Origin: Prevotella sp.
GTDB taxonomy: Bacteria; Bacteroidota; Bacteroidia; Bacteroidales; Bacteroidaceae
DNA length: 64,000 nt
Direction of reading: 5' to 3'
NCBI GenBank assembly: GCA_017509155.1
Contig: JAFWQE010000179.1
Span: 1 to 64,000 of the forward strand
The notes beneath the pieces were generated by a model. That model saw only the letters and a program-made list of their open reading frames with translations, did not search any database and was not told the origin of the DNA. Positions 15,996 through 26,007 of this stretch are shown here, one piece after another (position 1 is the first letter of the stretch; each line of letters opens with the position of its first letter). Both the position numbers and the translations under genes were made by a program.

Positions 15996-17498
15996 ATGAG
16001 AAAACAACACATTTCAAGAAGGAGCCGTTCCTTCGTGAGGTTGTGGCAAGGCGGACTGCTGCTTGGTGCAACGGCCCTGCTGATGACCGCGTGCGCCCAG
16101 GACGGCTACGACGATGACGAACGCTTTGTGAGCGACGTGTCGGGTGCAACCCTGACGTCGCCACAAGTGGATCAGATCACCATTACGCCGAGTACCGACG
16201 GCAAGACGCAGACCATTTCGTGGCCTGTGGTTCCCGGCGCCGGCGGCTACCTGTTCTCTTTCTTCGACGAGGGAAACATGGCCGAGCCCATCGTGAAGGA
16301 CTCGCTCATTGACGGCTGCTCGGTGACGGTGAAGCGCGAGGAGGACATGAACTACCTGATGACGCTGCAGACCAAGGGCAAGCCCGAGGCCAACAACAGC
16401 GACGCCGCCGAGGCCACGCAGATCAGAATCTCTACGTTCACGCCGACCTACAAGACCATTCCCGCAGGCTCCGACCTGAAGGCGTGGTTCGAAGCTAACC
16501 CGCTTCCGGCCGATGCCGTTGGCGAGAACCTGAACTTCGACCTGGAGGGCGGTGCCAGCTATACGCTGTCGGGCCTGCTCGACTTCGGCGCCAACAGCGT
16601 GACGCTTCGCTCCAACAGCAAGAACGAATGGCCCACACTGACCTTCACCGACACCGACTCGGAGCTGAGCACGTCGGGCGGTCTCATCCTGAAATACCTG
16701 AACGTGGACTGCAGCGCCTCCACACAGGCCTTCATCTCGCTGAGCCGCACGCCCGCCGTTCCGGCCATCGTGGTGAACGCCTGGGGCGCCGACTACAACT
16801 TCTACCGCGTGAAGGACAACATCTCCATCATGAGCTGCAACATCAAGGGCGTCACCTCCTACTTCCTTTGGGACAATCAGGTGTCGTGCTGGTTTGCCGA
16901 CAACGTGCTGGTAGACAACTGCGTGGTTGAACTGGCCACGACAGCCGACTCGAAGGTGAAGAGTGGCGGCTACTTCTGGACCAACAAGGGCGCCGGCTTC
17001 TTCCGCAACCTGACGGTGAGCAACTCTACGTTCTATGGCACGGGCGAAGGCGAGGCCAAGTACTTCGTGCAGTATGGCGGCTTCGGCAACGACCAGGTGA
17101 AGAACGACACATCCTTTGGATGGGCCGACAACACGATATCGTATCTGAACTGCACGTTCTACCATGTATGTCCCTCTGGACAGTGGGGCAACTACAACGG
17201 CACGGCCGGTAAGAAGACCTCGTACTGGAACATGAAGAACTGCATCTTCGTGGACTGCTCGTCGTCGGGTGTGGCCCGCCGCTTCCTTGCCGGTAAGCAG
17301 AACCAGGCTACCGCCGTCTTCGAGAACAACACCTACATGCATCCCGACGGCACGTTCGACAATCCCTCGGGCTACGACAACAGTGGCACGCAGATAGAAC
17401 AAGACCCGCAGTTTGCCAACCCCGCCGCCGGCGACTTCCACATCAGCGGTCCCGTACAGGTGGCCCGCCGTACCGGCGACCCGCGCTGGCTGCCATAA
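15996..17498 (+). CDS. Surface lipoprotein with Fn3-like and beta-helix regions (DUF4957/DUF5123 type)
   Basis: A 500-residue lipoprotein. The lipobox LLMTAC puts the lipidated cysteine at residue 33. Residues about 55-150 look like a fibronectin III-type domain (ITITPSTDGKTQTISWPVV). Residues about 160-500 form a right-handed parallel beta-helix, with repeated patterns such as LTVSNSTFYG, ISYLNCTFYH and WNMKNCIFVDC. Proteins of this kind (DUF4957 and DUF5123) occur in Bacteroidetes polysaccharide loci, often pectin-type, and resemble pectate lyases without a proven activity. It is the first gene of an operon with SusC (66-base gap) and SusD, so it is probably an outer-surface glycan-binding protein. 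Its position in front of SusC instead of after SusD is less usual. Confidence 0.72.
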   Translation: MRKQHISRRSRSFVRLWQGGLLLGATALLMTACAQDGYDDDERFVSDVSGATLTSPQVDQITITPSTDGKTQTISWPVVPGAGGYLFSFFDEGNMAEPIVKDSLIDGCSVTVKREEDMNYLMTLQTKGKPEANNSDAAEATQIRISTFTPTYKTIPAGSDLKAWFEANPLPADAVGENLNFDLEGGASYTLSGLLDFGANSVTLRSNSKNEWPTLTFTDTDSELSTSGGLILKYLNVDCSASTQAFISLSRTPAVPAIVVNAWGADYNFYRVKDNISIMSCNIKGVTSYFLWDNQVSCWFADNVLVDNCVVELATTADSKVKSGGYFWTNKGAGFFRNLTVSNSTFYGTGEGEAKYFVQYGGFGNDQVKNDTSFGWADNTISYLNCTFYHVCPSGQWGNYNGTAGKKTSYWNMKNCIFVDCSSSGVARRFLAGKQNQATAVFENNTYMHPDGTFDNPSGYDNSGTQIEQDPQFANPAAGDFHISGPVQVARRTGDPRWLP

Positions 17499-17564
17499 CG
17501 CAGGCACCGCACGAAAGAGAATGCGGGCTTTGCCCAAAGAATCAATAACAAATAACAAAGATAT

Positions 17565-20500
17565 ATGAAGAAATACATCATAAGCCTGTGTCTGGGACTG
17601 CTCATGGCATTGCCCTCACTGGCACAGAACAAGGTGCAGACGGGAACCGTTGTCGACGAGAACGGTGAGCCCGTGATTGGCGCTACGGTGAAGGTTGACG
17701 GCACGAAGGCCGCCACCGTGACCGACTTTGACGGAAACTACAAGCTGGAAGTTCCCAAGAACGGAAAGGTTGTCGTATCATACATCGGCTACAAAGACAT
17801 GGTGACCACTGGTGGCCGCATACAACTGGAAGAAGACAACTCACAGCTCGAAGAGGTTGTGGTTGTAGGTTATGGTACACAGAAGAAGGCCCACCTGACG
17901 GGCTCGGTTGCCACCGTACCTGTGGACGAGATACAGGATCTGGCGGCCGGCGGCCTTGCCTCGACGCTGAGCGGACTGGTAAACGGTCTGGGCGTCAGTG
18001 GAGGCGACTCCCGCCCAGGTGAGAATGCCCGTCTGAGCATCCGCGACACCAACTCGCTGGGCGACGTGGGCTCAACGGCCCAGCAGCCCCTGTTTGTCAT
18101 CGACGGATACATCTATCCCAACGACGTGAAGGTGGGCAACACCTACCAGAACCTCGGTGCAGAGGCCTTCAACAACCTCGACCCGTCGGAAGTGGAGAGC
18201 ATCTCGGTGCTGAAAGACGCCTCGGCCGCCGTGTATGGTGCACGCGCCGCTAACGGTGTCATCCTTGTCACAACGAAGAAAGGTAAGATGGGCAAGCCGT
18301 CGATTTCCTACAGCGGACAGTTTGGTTTCACCGACGAGGTGGCCCGTCCGAAGATGCTGAGCGCCTACGACTACGGCCGTCTGTATAACGCCGTGACCGC
18401 TGCCGACCCCACCAACACCTCGCTCAACCGCACCACGGCGCTCTTCCAGGCCGACGAACTGGCCGCCATGAAGGGCCTCGACTACGACCTGCTGGACAAA
18501 TACTGGGAGACCGGTGCCACAATGCGCCACTCGGTGAACGTGAGCGGAGCAAGCGACAACGTCAGCTACTTCGGCGGCATCTCCTACTTCGACCAGGACG
18601 GTAACCTCGGCAAGCTGGACTACAACCGCTGGAACTACCGCGCCGGCATCGACGTGAAGATAAGCCAGTGGCTCTCGGCCAACCTGACCGTGAGCGGCGA
18701 CTACGGCAAGAAGAACAAGCCCATGCTGAAAGTGGGTGGCACCAGCGATGAGAAGGACTACAACCTGATGCTCACCCGTCCGCGCTACATTCCCGAGGAA
18801 GTGGACGGCCACTACATTCCCACCTTCGGACCGAGCAACTCTGCCGCCGTGCAGAACCAGAACTACTCGTTCCGCGTGCTGCAGGACAACGGCGACTACA
18901 CACGCACCATGACCTCGAACACCAGCATCAACGCCGGCCTGAACTACGACTTCGGATGGAGCAAGATTCTGAAAGGCCTGCGCCTGAGCTTCAGCTATTC
19001 GAAGAGCATCAATACGGACAAGAACAACCAGTATGGCTCCAGCTACACGCTCTATCAGATGACGCGCCGCTACGGCAGTGGAGAACACATGTACACACCT
19101 ACCGCCGGCGACGACCCGAACTTCGACTATCTGAACTACAACAACTTCAACGCGCTGACGCTGAACAACGGCGACATCCTGAGCCGCCAGATGATCCGCA
19201 CGGACAACTACCAGATGAACTTCACCGCCCAGTACTCTCGCGACTTCGGCCTGCACCATGTGAGCGGCCTGTTCTCCATCGAGCGTTCGGAGGCCGAGAG
19301 CGAGCTCACCTACGCCAGCAAGACAAAGCCCCTGGAGTTTACCACTGGTCAGGACAACTCGGTGAAGGACGGCAGCGAGGAAGACGCGCAGTTCCGTCGT
19401 TCGGAGAGCGGCACGATGTCGTACATCGGACGTATCAACTACGCCTACGCCAACCGCTATCTGCTGGAGTTCCTCCTGCGTTCCGACGCCTCAACAAAGT
19501 TCTCTAAGAAATATGGATGGGGCACCTTCCCCGCCTTCTCCGCAGGTTGGGTGGTGAGCGAAGAGCCTTGGTTCCAGAACATCAACAGCCTGAAGTGGAT
19601 TGACTTCCTGAAGATTCGCGCCAGCTATGGTCTGACGGGCCGCGACAACCTCGCCCCCTGGCAGTGGATGCAGGTGTATGCCACCGACGCCAACAAGGGA
19701 ACCGTGTTTGGCGAAGGCCTCGGCAACGACTCGGGCAGCCGCATCACCATCAACAAGAACAACTCGGCCGTGAACGTCATGGTACACTGGGACAAGTCGT
19801 ATAAGTTCAACGCCGGTTTCGACCTCCAGGTGCTTCGCAACCGCCTCACCGTTGGCTTCGACTACTACTATGAGCGCAACCGCGAGATGCTTCTGAACCT
19901 GAAGGAAGACGTTCCCGGCACCGTTGGCTCGCAGTCGGCATCGACCAACCTCGGTGAAATGGACAACTGGGGATGGGAGCTCTCGCTCACCTGGCGCGAC
20001 AAGATTGGAAAGGACCTGAAGTATCGCATCGGCATCAACACCGGCATGAGCGACAACAAGGTGCTGAAGATGGACTGGCCCAGCGAGTATCTGTATCGCC
20101 AGCTCACACCCGGCAGCCGCACCGACCTCGGACTCTGGGGACTGCAGTGCATAGGAATGTTCCGCTCGTTCCAGGATATTGAGGAATACTTCCAGAAATA
20201 CAACATCACCAGCTATCTGGGCATGACCAAGGACAAGGTTCGTCCCGGTATGCTTATATATAAAGATGTACGCGGTTCGCAGCAGCCCGACGGCTCTTAC
20301 GCCGGCCCCGATGGCATCGTAGACCGCGACAACGACCAGGTTCAGCTGGGTAAACGAGGAAACATCTACGGCTTCACCGTGAATATGGGCGCCGACTGGA
20401 AGGGCCTTTCCATCACGGCTCAGCTGGGTGCCTCGTGGGGCGGCTACACCACCGTGCCGGCACAGGCCATTGGCGTCGCCTCCAACTCGAACCTTCAGTT

Positions 20501-20885
20501 CTACAACCTGCCGTCGTTCTGGAATCCCGACAACATGTACGTCTATCAGGACATCTACGACGGACAGGGCAACCTCGTGATGAGCGAGAACCGCAATGCC
20601 TACTATCCCAACCTGGCCTACCAGAGCGTGAACGCCATTGCATCGAGCTTCTGGCGCATCAGCAACGCCAGCGTGCGCCTGAGCCGCCTCACCGTGGCCT
20701 ACGCACTGCCCAACAGCTGGCTGAAGAACACCGGTATCAAGGGCATCCGCATCAACGTCACGGGCCAGAACCTCATCAACTTCTACAACCCATATCCCGA
20801 TCACTTCACCAACCCCATGGCAGGTGCGTTCGGTTCCTACCCGAATCTGCGCAAGTGGACGGTCGGCGTCAACCTGAGCTTCTAA
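17565..20885 (+). CDS. SusC/RagA-family TonB-dependent outer-membrane transporter
   Basis: A 1,106-residue outer-membrane importer of oligosaccharides, powered by TonB. The signal peptide (MKKYIISLCLGLLMALPSLA) precedes a carboxypeptidase-regulatory-like domain (about 25-105, GTVVDENGEPVIGATV), a plug domain (about 110-230, including VIDGYIYPND and SAAVYGARAANGVILVTTKKG) and a 22-strand barrel ending in KWTVGVNLSF. This is the expected SusC length. A TonB box-like stretch, EEVVVVGYGTQ, lies around residues 98-108. SusD follows after 39 bases, and the pair forms the pedal-bin complex. The substrate is suggested only by neighbouring enzymes. Confidence 0.97.
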   Translation: MKKYIISLCLGLLMALPSLAQNKVQTGTVVDENGEPVIGATVKVDGTKAATVTDFDGNYKLEVPKNGKVVVSYIGYKDMVTTGGRIQLEEDNSQLEEVVVVGYGTQKKAHLTGSVATVPVDEIQDLAAGGLASTLSGLVNGLGVSGGDSRPGENARLSIRDTNSLGDVGSTAQQPLFVIDGYIYPNDVKVGNTYQNLGAEAFNNLDPSEVESISVLKDASAAVYGARAANGVILVTTKKGKMGKPSISYSGQFGFTDEVARPKMLSAYDYGRLYNAVTAADPTNTSLNRTTALFQADELAAMKGLDYDLLDKYWETGATMRHSVNVSGASDNVSYFGGISYFDQDGNLGKLDYNRWNYRAGIDVKISQWLSANLTVSGDYGKKNKPMLKVGGTSDEKDYNLMLTRPRYIPEEVDGHYIPTFGPSNSAAVQNQNYSFRVLQDNGDYTRTMTSNTSINAGLNYDFGWSKILKGLRLSFSYSKSINTDKNNQYGSSYTLYQMTRRYGSGEHMYTPTAGDDPNFDYLNYNNFNALTLNNGDILSRQMIRTDNYQMNFTAQYSRDFGLHHVSGLFSIERSEAESELTYASKTKPLEFTTGQDNSVKDGSEEDAQFRRSESGTMSYIGRINYAYANRYLLEFLLRSDASTKFSKKYGWGTFPAFSAGWVVSEEPWFQNINSLKWIDFLKIRASYGLTGRDNLAPWQWMQVYATDANKGTVFGEGLGNDSGSRITINKNNSAVNVMVHWDKSYKFNAGFDLQVLRNRLTVGFDYYYERNREMLLNLKEDVPGTVGSQSASTNLGEMDNWGWELSLTWRDKIGKDLKYRIGINTGMSDNKVLKMDWPSEYLYRQLTPGSRTDLGLWGLQCIGMFRSFQDIEEYFQKYNITSYLGMTKDKVRPGMLIYKDVRGSQQPDGSYAGPDGIVDRDNDQVQLGKRGNIYGFTVNMGADWKGLSITAQLGASWGGYTTVPAQAIGVASNSNLQFYNLPSFWNPDNMYVYQDIYDGQGNLVMSENRNAYYPNLAYQSVNAIASSFWRISNASVRLSRLTVAYALPNSWLKNTGIKGIRINVTGQNLINFYNPYPDHFTNPMAGAFGSYPNLRKWTVGVNLSF

Positions 20886-20924
20886 ATACCATACATACGT
20901 GTAACAATAAAGACAACAGAACTT

Positions 20925-23117
20925 ATGAATAGCAAGATAAAATTCATAGCATTGGGACTGCTGACCACCTTTGGCCTCGCCTCCTGTAGCGACGACTTTC
21001 TCTGGGAGAAGAAGAACTACGACAACGTGAGCGCCGACGCCTATAACTTCCTCAGCGGTTGCAACCTGCGCGTCAACGACGTGTACAGCTGGTGCCTGCC
21101 GGTTCCCAGCGACATCAGCTGGAAGTATCCTTCGATGGGCAACGCCGACATAGCCGGCAAGAGCACCGAGGAGTATTCTGGCTTCAGCGATTTCGTGAAT
21201 CCCGAGATTGAACTCTCGTCGGGCAGCACCAACAACAGCGTTCCCGACTTCTTCCTGGCCTCCAACAACAACATCCAGGAGGCCGTTTACGGACGCATCC
21301 GCAACATCAACGACGCCATCAAGGGCATCTCTGGCAGCACCATCGATGAAGAACAGAAGAACATCTTCCTCGGACAGTGCTACTTCTTCCGCGCCTGGTG
21401 CTACTACAACCTGGTGAAGTGGTATGGCGGTGTGCCCATCCTGACGGAGGTGCTCGAGCCCGTTGCCGACTCGTTCACACCGCGCTCGTCGGCCAAGGCC
21501 TGCATCGACTTCATCCTTGAAGACCTGAACCGCTCGGCCGAGATGCTGCGCGCCCACACCACCAACGGCGGATGGAGCGGCAGCGACTATGGCCGCGTGA
21601 CCAGCGGCACGGCACTCGCACTGAAGGGCCGCGTGCTCCTCATGTGGGCCAGCCCGCTGTTCAACCGCGCCAACGATCCCGCCCGCTGGACTGACGCCTA
21701 CACGCAGATGACCGCCGACCTGAGCACCATCAACGCCTGTGGCTACGGACTCTACAAGGCCGGCAACAACATCAACGGCAGCGACTTCGCACGCCAGTTC
21801 CTCACCAGCGGCAAGAACCCCGAGGCCGTCTTCGTGACGCTCCACAACAATGTGGCCAGCGACGACGGTCTGGACAACCAGAAGAACAACCGCTGGGAGC
21901 GCGACATCCGTCCGGCCAATACAGGTGGCGGTGGCAAGTCTGCCGGTCTGATGCTCATCCAGATGTTCCCCATGGCCGACGGAAAGATTCCCGCTGGCTT
22001 GGGAACCTACACCAAGCTGGAGACCTCTGACTACAGCTACGAGGCCGAATATCCCTTCATGAACCGCGACCCGCGCTTCTATCGCACCTTCACCTTCCCA
22101 GGTTTCCGCTGGGCCTACAATGGCGACCCCACCAAGAGAGACAGCCATAACCCGTCGTACAACAGTGGTAAGGACTACGTGCTTTGGAACTATGTGTGGT
22201 ACACTGACCTGAATGACCAGGGCAACCCCGAAAGCGGCAACTCCTATGCTGCCGACAACCTGCTGACCAGCAAGAGCGGCGTCTACGTGCGCAAGAAGAG
22301 CGACGACCTCGATGTCAACCCCTCTTCGCTCTATGTCTACGAGCCTCTGGGCAGCAAGGGTGCAGGTCCGTTCTTCTCGGCCGCCCCGCTCATCGAGCTT
22401 CGCTACGCCGAGGTGCTGCTCAACCTGGCCGAAGTGGCCTGCGGTGCCGGTCACATGGACGAGGCCGTACGCTACCTTCAGCAGATTCGCGAGCGCGCTG
22501 GCTACACGTCGGCCAACAACTACGGTCTGCAGGCCAACCTTGCCGGCGACCAGGCCACGTGTATGAGCGCCATCCTCTATGAGCGCCAGATAGAATTTGC
22601 CTACGAAGGCAAGCGCTTCGACGACATGCGTCGCTGGATGCTTTTCGACGGAGGTGCACAGACCGTGAGCGGCGCTCCCGCATCGTGGAAGCTGACCGGA
22701 TGGGGCGGAAACACCTGCACCTGGCTCGGTTTCAAGCCTTTCAACGGACAGCGTCGTGAGAACATCGAGTTCCGCGTTGCCGACCAGTACGGCGTAGGTG
22801 GCACGCAGTGGGACAGCGACCCGCTGGTGAAGGCCGGAACAGAACGCCCCGCTGGTGTGGACCTCCGTCAGGAGCTCGCACCGCAGCTGGAATCGCTCAA
22901 GGAGTGGTATAAGACCAACCTCGTGGTGAAAGAGCGCAAGGGCGACGGCCGCGACTCACAGCACAACGACCTCTACATCAACTTCCGTCCGAAGTACTAC
23001 TTCCTCGGCTTCTCCACTGGTGCGCAGAACTCCAACAAGGGCCTCGCACAGACCATCGGCTGGGAAGACTATAACAACGGCAACGCACCGGGCACCTTCG
23101 ACCCGTTCGCCGAATAA
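20925..23117 (+). CDS. SusD/RagB-family nutrient-binding lipoprotein
   Basis: A 730-residue outer-membrane lipoprotein that caps SusC and binds oligosaccharide. The lipobox LASC gives C21 as the lipidated residue. Typical SusD signatures include FFRAWCYYNLVKWYGGVPIL, the TPR-like helices around LAEVACGAGHMDEAVRYLQQ, and the YERQIEFAYEGKRFDDMRRW motif. At 730 residues it is longer than the common 500-600, as in many large-ligand SusD proteins. It is the last gene of the operon and is followed by a terminator at 23135-23172. Confidence 0.96.
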   Translation: MNSKIKFIALGLLTTFGLASCSDDFLWEKKNYDNVSADAYNFLSGCNLRVNDVYSWCLPVPSDISWKYPSMGNADIAGKSTEEYSGFSDFVNPEIELSSGSTNNSVPDFFLASNNNIQEAVYGRIRNINDAIKGISGSTIDEEQKNIFLGQCYFFRAWCYYNLVKWYGGVPILTEVLEPVADSFTPRSSAKACIDFILEDLNRSAEMLRAHTTNGGWSGSDYGRVTSGTALALKGRVLLMWASPLFNRANDPARWTDAYTQMTADLSTINACGYGLYKAGNNINGSDFARQFLTSGKNPEAVFVTLHNNVASDDGLDNQKNNRWERDIRPANTGGGGKSAGLMLIQMFPMADGKIPAGLGTYTKLETSDYSYEAEYPFMNRDPRFYRTFTFPGFRWAYNGDPTKRDSHNPSYNSGKDYVLWNYVWYTDLNDQGNPESGNSYAADNLLTSKSGVYVRKKSDDLDVNPSSLYVYEPLGSKGAGPFFSAAPLIELRYAEVLLNLAEVACGAGHMDEAVRYLQQIRERAGYTSANNYGLQANLAGDQATCMSAILYERQIEFAYEGKRFDDMRRWMLFDGGAQTVSGAPASWKLTGWGGNTCTWLGFKPFNGQRRENIEFRVADQYGVGGTQWDSDPLVKAGTERPAGVDLRQELAPQLESLKEWYKTNLVVKERKGDGRDSQHNDLYINFRPKYYFLGFSTGAQNSNKGLAQTIGWEDYNNGNAPGTFDPFAE

Positions 23118-23134
23118 GGCAGCTTGCCGCAACG

Positions 23135-23172
23135 AAAAAGGGGCACCATCCGTTTGGGTGGCGCCCCTTTTT
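23135..23172 (+). terminator. Terminator of the SusCD operon
   Basis: AAAAAGGGGC and GCCCCTTTTT flank a stem GGGGCACCATCC / GGGTGGCGCCCC with loop GTTT. The stem has two mismatches and a T-run. It lies 18 bases after the SusD stop. Confidence 0.85.
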
Positions 23173-23202
23173 CATGGGTTGTTCCTGAAATGATTGCCCT
23201 GC

Positions 23203-23295
23203 TTATTTCAGGAACATCATGTCTCCAAACTTATAGAACGGTTTGCTCTTGTCATTAAAGATGTTCTCCATCAGGTGTTTATTGCTGCCAAACAT
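23203..23295 (-). pseudogene. Short frame that looks like a gene remnant
   Basis: A 30-residue minus-strand frame starting MFGSNKHLMENIFNDKSKPF and ending KFGDMMFLK. It reads like the natural C-terminus of a longer protein rather than a random frame, but the sequence upstream (toward 23445) has stops in all frames. I do not recognise it with confidence. Its stop overlaps an 11-bp inverted repeat (GTTCCTGAAAT 23181-23191 with ATTTCAGGAAC 23205-23215). The rest of 23296-23445 shows nothing supportable. Confidence 0.3.
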
Positions 23296-23445
23296 ACACT
23301 ACTAACAAGTTTATTACTAACAAACTTGTTACTTTTAACGTTTTACACCTATGACTTGTATAAAGCAATCAGGTTCCTAAGTCGGCAGAGCTGGATAAGA
23401 TTGACCGAGTAATCATAATATGTGAAGATAAGCGGGGAGCACTCC

Positions 23446-25998
23446 CTACATCAGGGAGTACGCTTTTCCGGGCTCTGTCTCTAAGTCGTAGAGGTAGGTT
23501 TTGGGCAGACGGGGGGTCTCGGCCTTCTGCGAAGCACTACGCAAGGGAGCGGGTGTCTCGGGCACGATGAAGAAAGGATTGGACTGATTGCCACGCGCTT
23601 TCTTCAGGCCCTTGCCCTTGAGCGGCACGAGCGAGCGCAACCGGCAAACGCCACCTTGCTGCGACCGCACCACCGCATGGACGAGTCGTCCGTCCTTCCA
23701 CTCCAGGTCAAACTCGAAGCCGCCGCGCGCCTTCAGCCCCTTCACGGCGCCATTGGGCCACGCCGATGGCAAGGCCGGCAGCAGGAACACGAAACCGTCG
23801 TGACTCTGCAACAGCATCTCGGCGATGCCTGCCGTACAGCCGAAGTTGCCGTCTATCTGGAATGGCGGATGGGCGTCAAACAGATTGGGATAGGTGCCTC
23901 CACGCTGCTTCTGCGTGCCGAAGATGAGGAAGGTGTCGGCCGTGAGCGTCAGCTGGTCCTGAATGAGCTTATAGGCATGGTCGCCGTCGAGGAAACGGGC
24001 CCACGCACACACCTTCCAGCCCATCGACCATCCGGTGGAGACGTCGCCGCGAGCCGTCAACGAGGTGCGGGCGGCACAGAACAGTTCGGGCGTGCGATAG
24101 GGAGAAATCTGACTCGACGGATACAATCCGAAGAGGTGGGAAAAGTGTCTGTGGTTGTCCTGCGGGTCATCTACGTCGTCGAGCCACTCCTGCAACTGTC
24201 CCCAACTTCCTATCTGCATGGGGGGCAGACGGTGCAGCTGCTCGGCAATGGTGGTGAGCAGCGGGTCGTGGTCGTCAAGGATGCGTGCCGCCGTGAGCAC
24301 TTCGTTGTAGAGTTCGAAGAGAATCTGGTTGTCCATGGTGACACCGGCGTCGAGCGGCGACGGTCTGCCCTTGCCGCCATGTTCGGGCGATTCGCCGGGA
24401 CACACCACGAGATAGGGCTTGCCATTGGTCGTGGCCAGATGGCTGGCATACGTAGCGGGCAGCTCGGTAAGGGTCTGTGTGTAGAAGCGCGCTGCCTCCA
24501 GCATGACGGGATAGGCGCGGCGCAGGAAGGCCTCGTCGCCAGTGTAGAGATAGTGTTCCCACAGATGGCGGCATATCCAGCCCGACCCCGTGCTCCACAG
24601 TCCGCTCGATGCGTGGTCGATGGGCCCCGTCACGCGCCATTGGTCGGTGTTGTGGTGGAGCACCCATCCGTCGGCGCCATACATACGAGCTGCCGTCTCG
24701 CGCCCTGTCTTGCTGATTTCCCGGATGAGCCGGAAAAGGGGTTCGTTCATCTCTGTCAGGTTGGTCACCTCCGACGGCCAGTAGTTCATCTCGAGGTTGA
24801 TGTTGGTGGTGTATTTCGAATCCCACGAGGGCAGCATCTTCTCGTTCCAGATGCCCTGCAGATTGGCGGGATTGAGGTTGTCGGGCTGCGATGAACAGAT
24901 GAGCAGATAGCGCCCAAACTGGAAGTAGGTGGCTACGAGATGGCTGTCGTTGTTCGTGCGGAAACGGTCTACGCGCTGGTCGGTGGGCACCTGTGGAAAG
25001 AGGTCTTCGCCCAGGTCGAGCGCCACGCGGTCGTAGTAGCTGTGATAGATCTGCTCATGGCGTGCCTTCAGCTGTCCGTAGCCCAGTGCCATGGCCTCGT
25101 GAAGCCGCTGCCGACTCTGCTCCTGCTCGTTGCCGCTGATGTCGTCGTAGGCCTTCACATTGGTGCCGATGGCTATGTAGAGCGTGGCCTCGTCGGCGCC
25201 CGTCACGGCCAGTTGGCCGTCGTTCTGCGCCACGCTGCCGCCTACTGTCTGCGCGGCCATGCGGCCTTCGAAGCGCACCTTTCCCTTCAGGTTCTCGTGC
25301 TTGGCTGACACACCTAGCAGCGTGGCCTCCAGCCCTTCGCCGCCGATGAGCACATCGTTGTGGGGCGTGGAAAACGAGGCCGTGAAGGTGATGCGCCCGG
25401 GTTGCGAGGCGGTCAGGTGGACAATGATGACCTTACTGCCCAGCGGTGCGATGGTCTCGCGCTCATACTGCACGCCGCCAACGCTGTAGCGCACCACCGA
25501 ACGCGCATTGTCGAGGTCGAGCAGACGCTCATATCCGGTGTAGGCAGCGTGTCCTGGCATGGCCAGATAGACATCGCCGAAGGGCTGATAGGGCATGCCC
25601 ATGTTCTGGTTGTCGCCCACCGGCATCACCTTTTCGTTGGCCAGCCGCTCAGCTTCCTTGTATTTGCCTTCGAAAATCAGCTGCCTCACCTTGGGCAGGT
25701 TCTCGCGCGCCGCGGGATGACACACGCTGTTGGGCTGTCCGGCCCAGATGGTTTCCTCGTTCAGCTGTATGCGTTCCACGGCGGGCGTTCCAAACACCAT
25801 GCCGCCCAGCGTGCCGTTGCCGATGGGGAGGGCCTGCGTCCAGGTGCGGGCAGGACGGTCATACCAGAGCCGATGGGCGCCAGTTGCACCGGCACGCTGC
25901 ACAAACAGGGCCGACAGGAAGATAAGGACGACGAGCACGGTCTGCCACCATGTGGGGCGCTCGGTGAAGAGGTCAGCGAAGGGGGTTGGTTTCTTCAT
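23446..25998 (-). CDS. GH95 alpha-L-fucosidase (or alpha-L-galactosidase)
   Basis: An 850-residue secreted enzyme of glycoside hydrolase family 95, which removes alpha-1,2-fucose or, in some members, alpha-L-galactose by an inverting mechanism. A hydrophobic signal ([17 protein letters not shown]) follows a longer charged N-terminus. The family motifs are present: [20 protein letters not shown] in the N-terminal beta domain, [10 protein letters not shown] (the two catalytic asparagines, about residues 398-402), GQLQEWLDD (catalytic glutamate near 603) and FQIDGNFG (catalytic aspartate near 715). Length is normal for GH95. It is the last gene of a minus-strand operon, separated by nine bases from the esterase gene. 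Fucose versus L-galactose specificity cannot be decided here. Confidence 0.92.
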   Translation of the reverse strand: MKKPTPFADLFTERPTWWQTVLVVLIFLSALFVQRAGATGAHRLWYDRPARTWTQALPIGNGTLGGMVFGTPAVERIQLNEETIWAGQPNSVCHPAARENLPKVRQLIFEGKYKEAERLANEKVMPVGDNQNMGMPYQPFGDVYLAMPGHAAYTGYERLLDLDNARSVVRYSVGGVQYERETIAPLGSKVIIVHLTASQPGRITFTASFSTPHNDVLIGGEGLEATLLGVSAKHENLKGKVRFEGRMAAQTVGGSVAQNDGQLAVTGADEATLYIAIGTNVKAYDDISGNEQEQSRQRLHEAMALGYGQLKARHEQIYHSYYDRVALDLGEDLFPQVPTDQRVDRFRTNNDSHLVATYFQFGRYLLICSSQPDNLNPANLQGIWNEKMLPSWDSKYTTNINLEMNYWPSEVTNLTEMNEPLFRLIREISKTGRETAARMYGADGWVLHHNTDQWRVTGPIDHASSGLWSTGSGWICRHLWEHYLYTGDEAFLRRAYPVMLEAARFYTQTLTELPATYASHLATTNGKPYLVVCPGESPEHGGKGRPSPLDAGVTMDNQILFELYNEVLTAARILDDHDPLLTTIAEQLHRLPPMQIGSWGQLQEWLDDVDDPQDNHRHFSHLFGLYPSSQISPYRTPELFCAARTSLTARGDVSTGWSMGWKVCAWARFLDGDHAYKLIQDQLTLTADTFLIFGTQKQRGGTYPNLFDAHPPFQIDGNFGCTAGIAEMLLQSHDGFVFLLPALPSAWPNGAVKGLKARGGFEFDLEWKDGRLVHAVVRSQQGGVCRLRSLVPLKGKGLKKARGNQSNPFFIVPETPAPLRSASQKAETPRLPKTYLYDLETEPGKAYSLM

Positions 25999-26007
25999 GG
26001 GTCATGT

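Noticed and set aside
19491..22454. A 987-codon open frame on the minus strand
   Set aside because: It lies antisense to SusC and SusD, both well supported. Long antisense frames are expected in this GC-rich, codon-biased DNA. Its protein has no recognisable domain.
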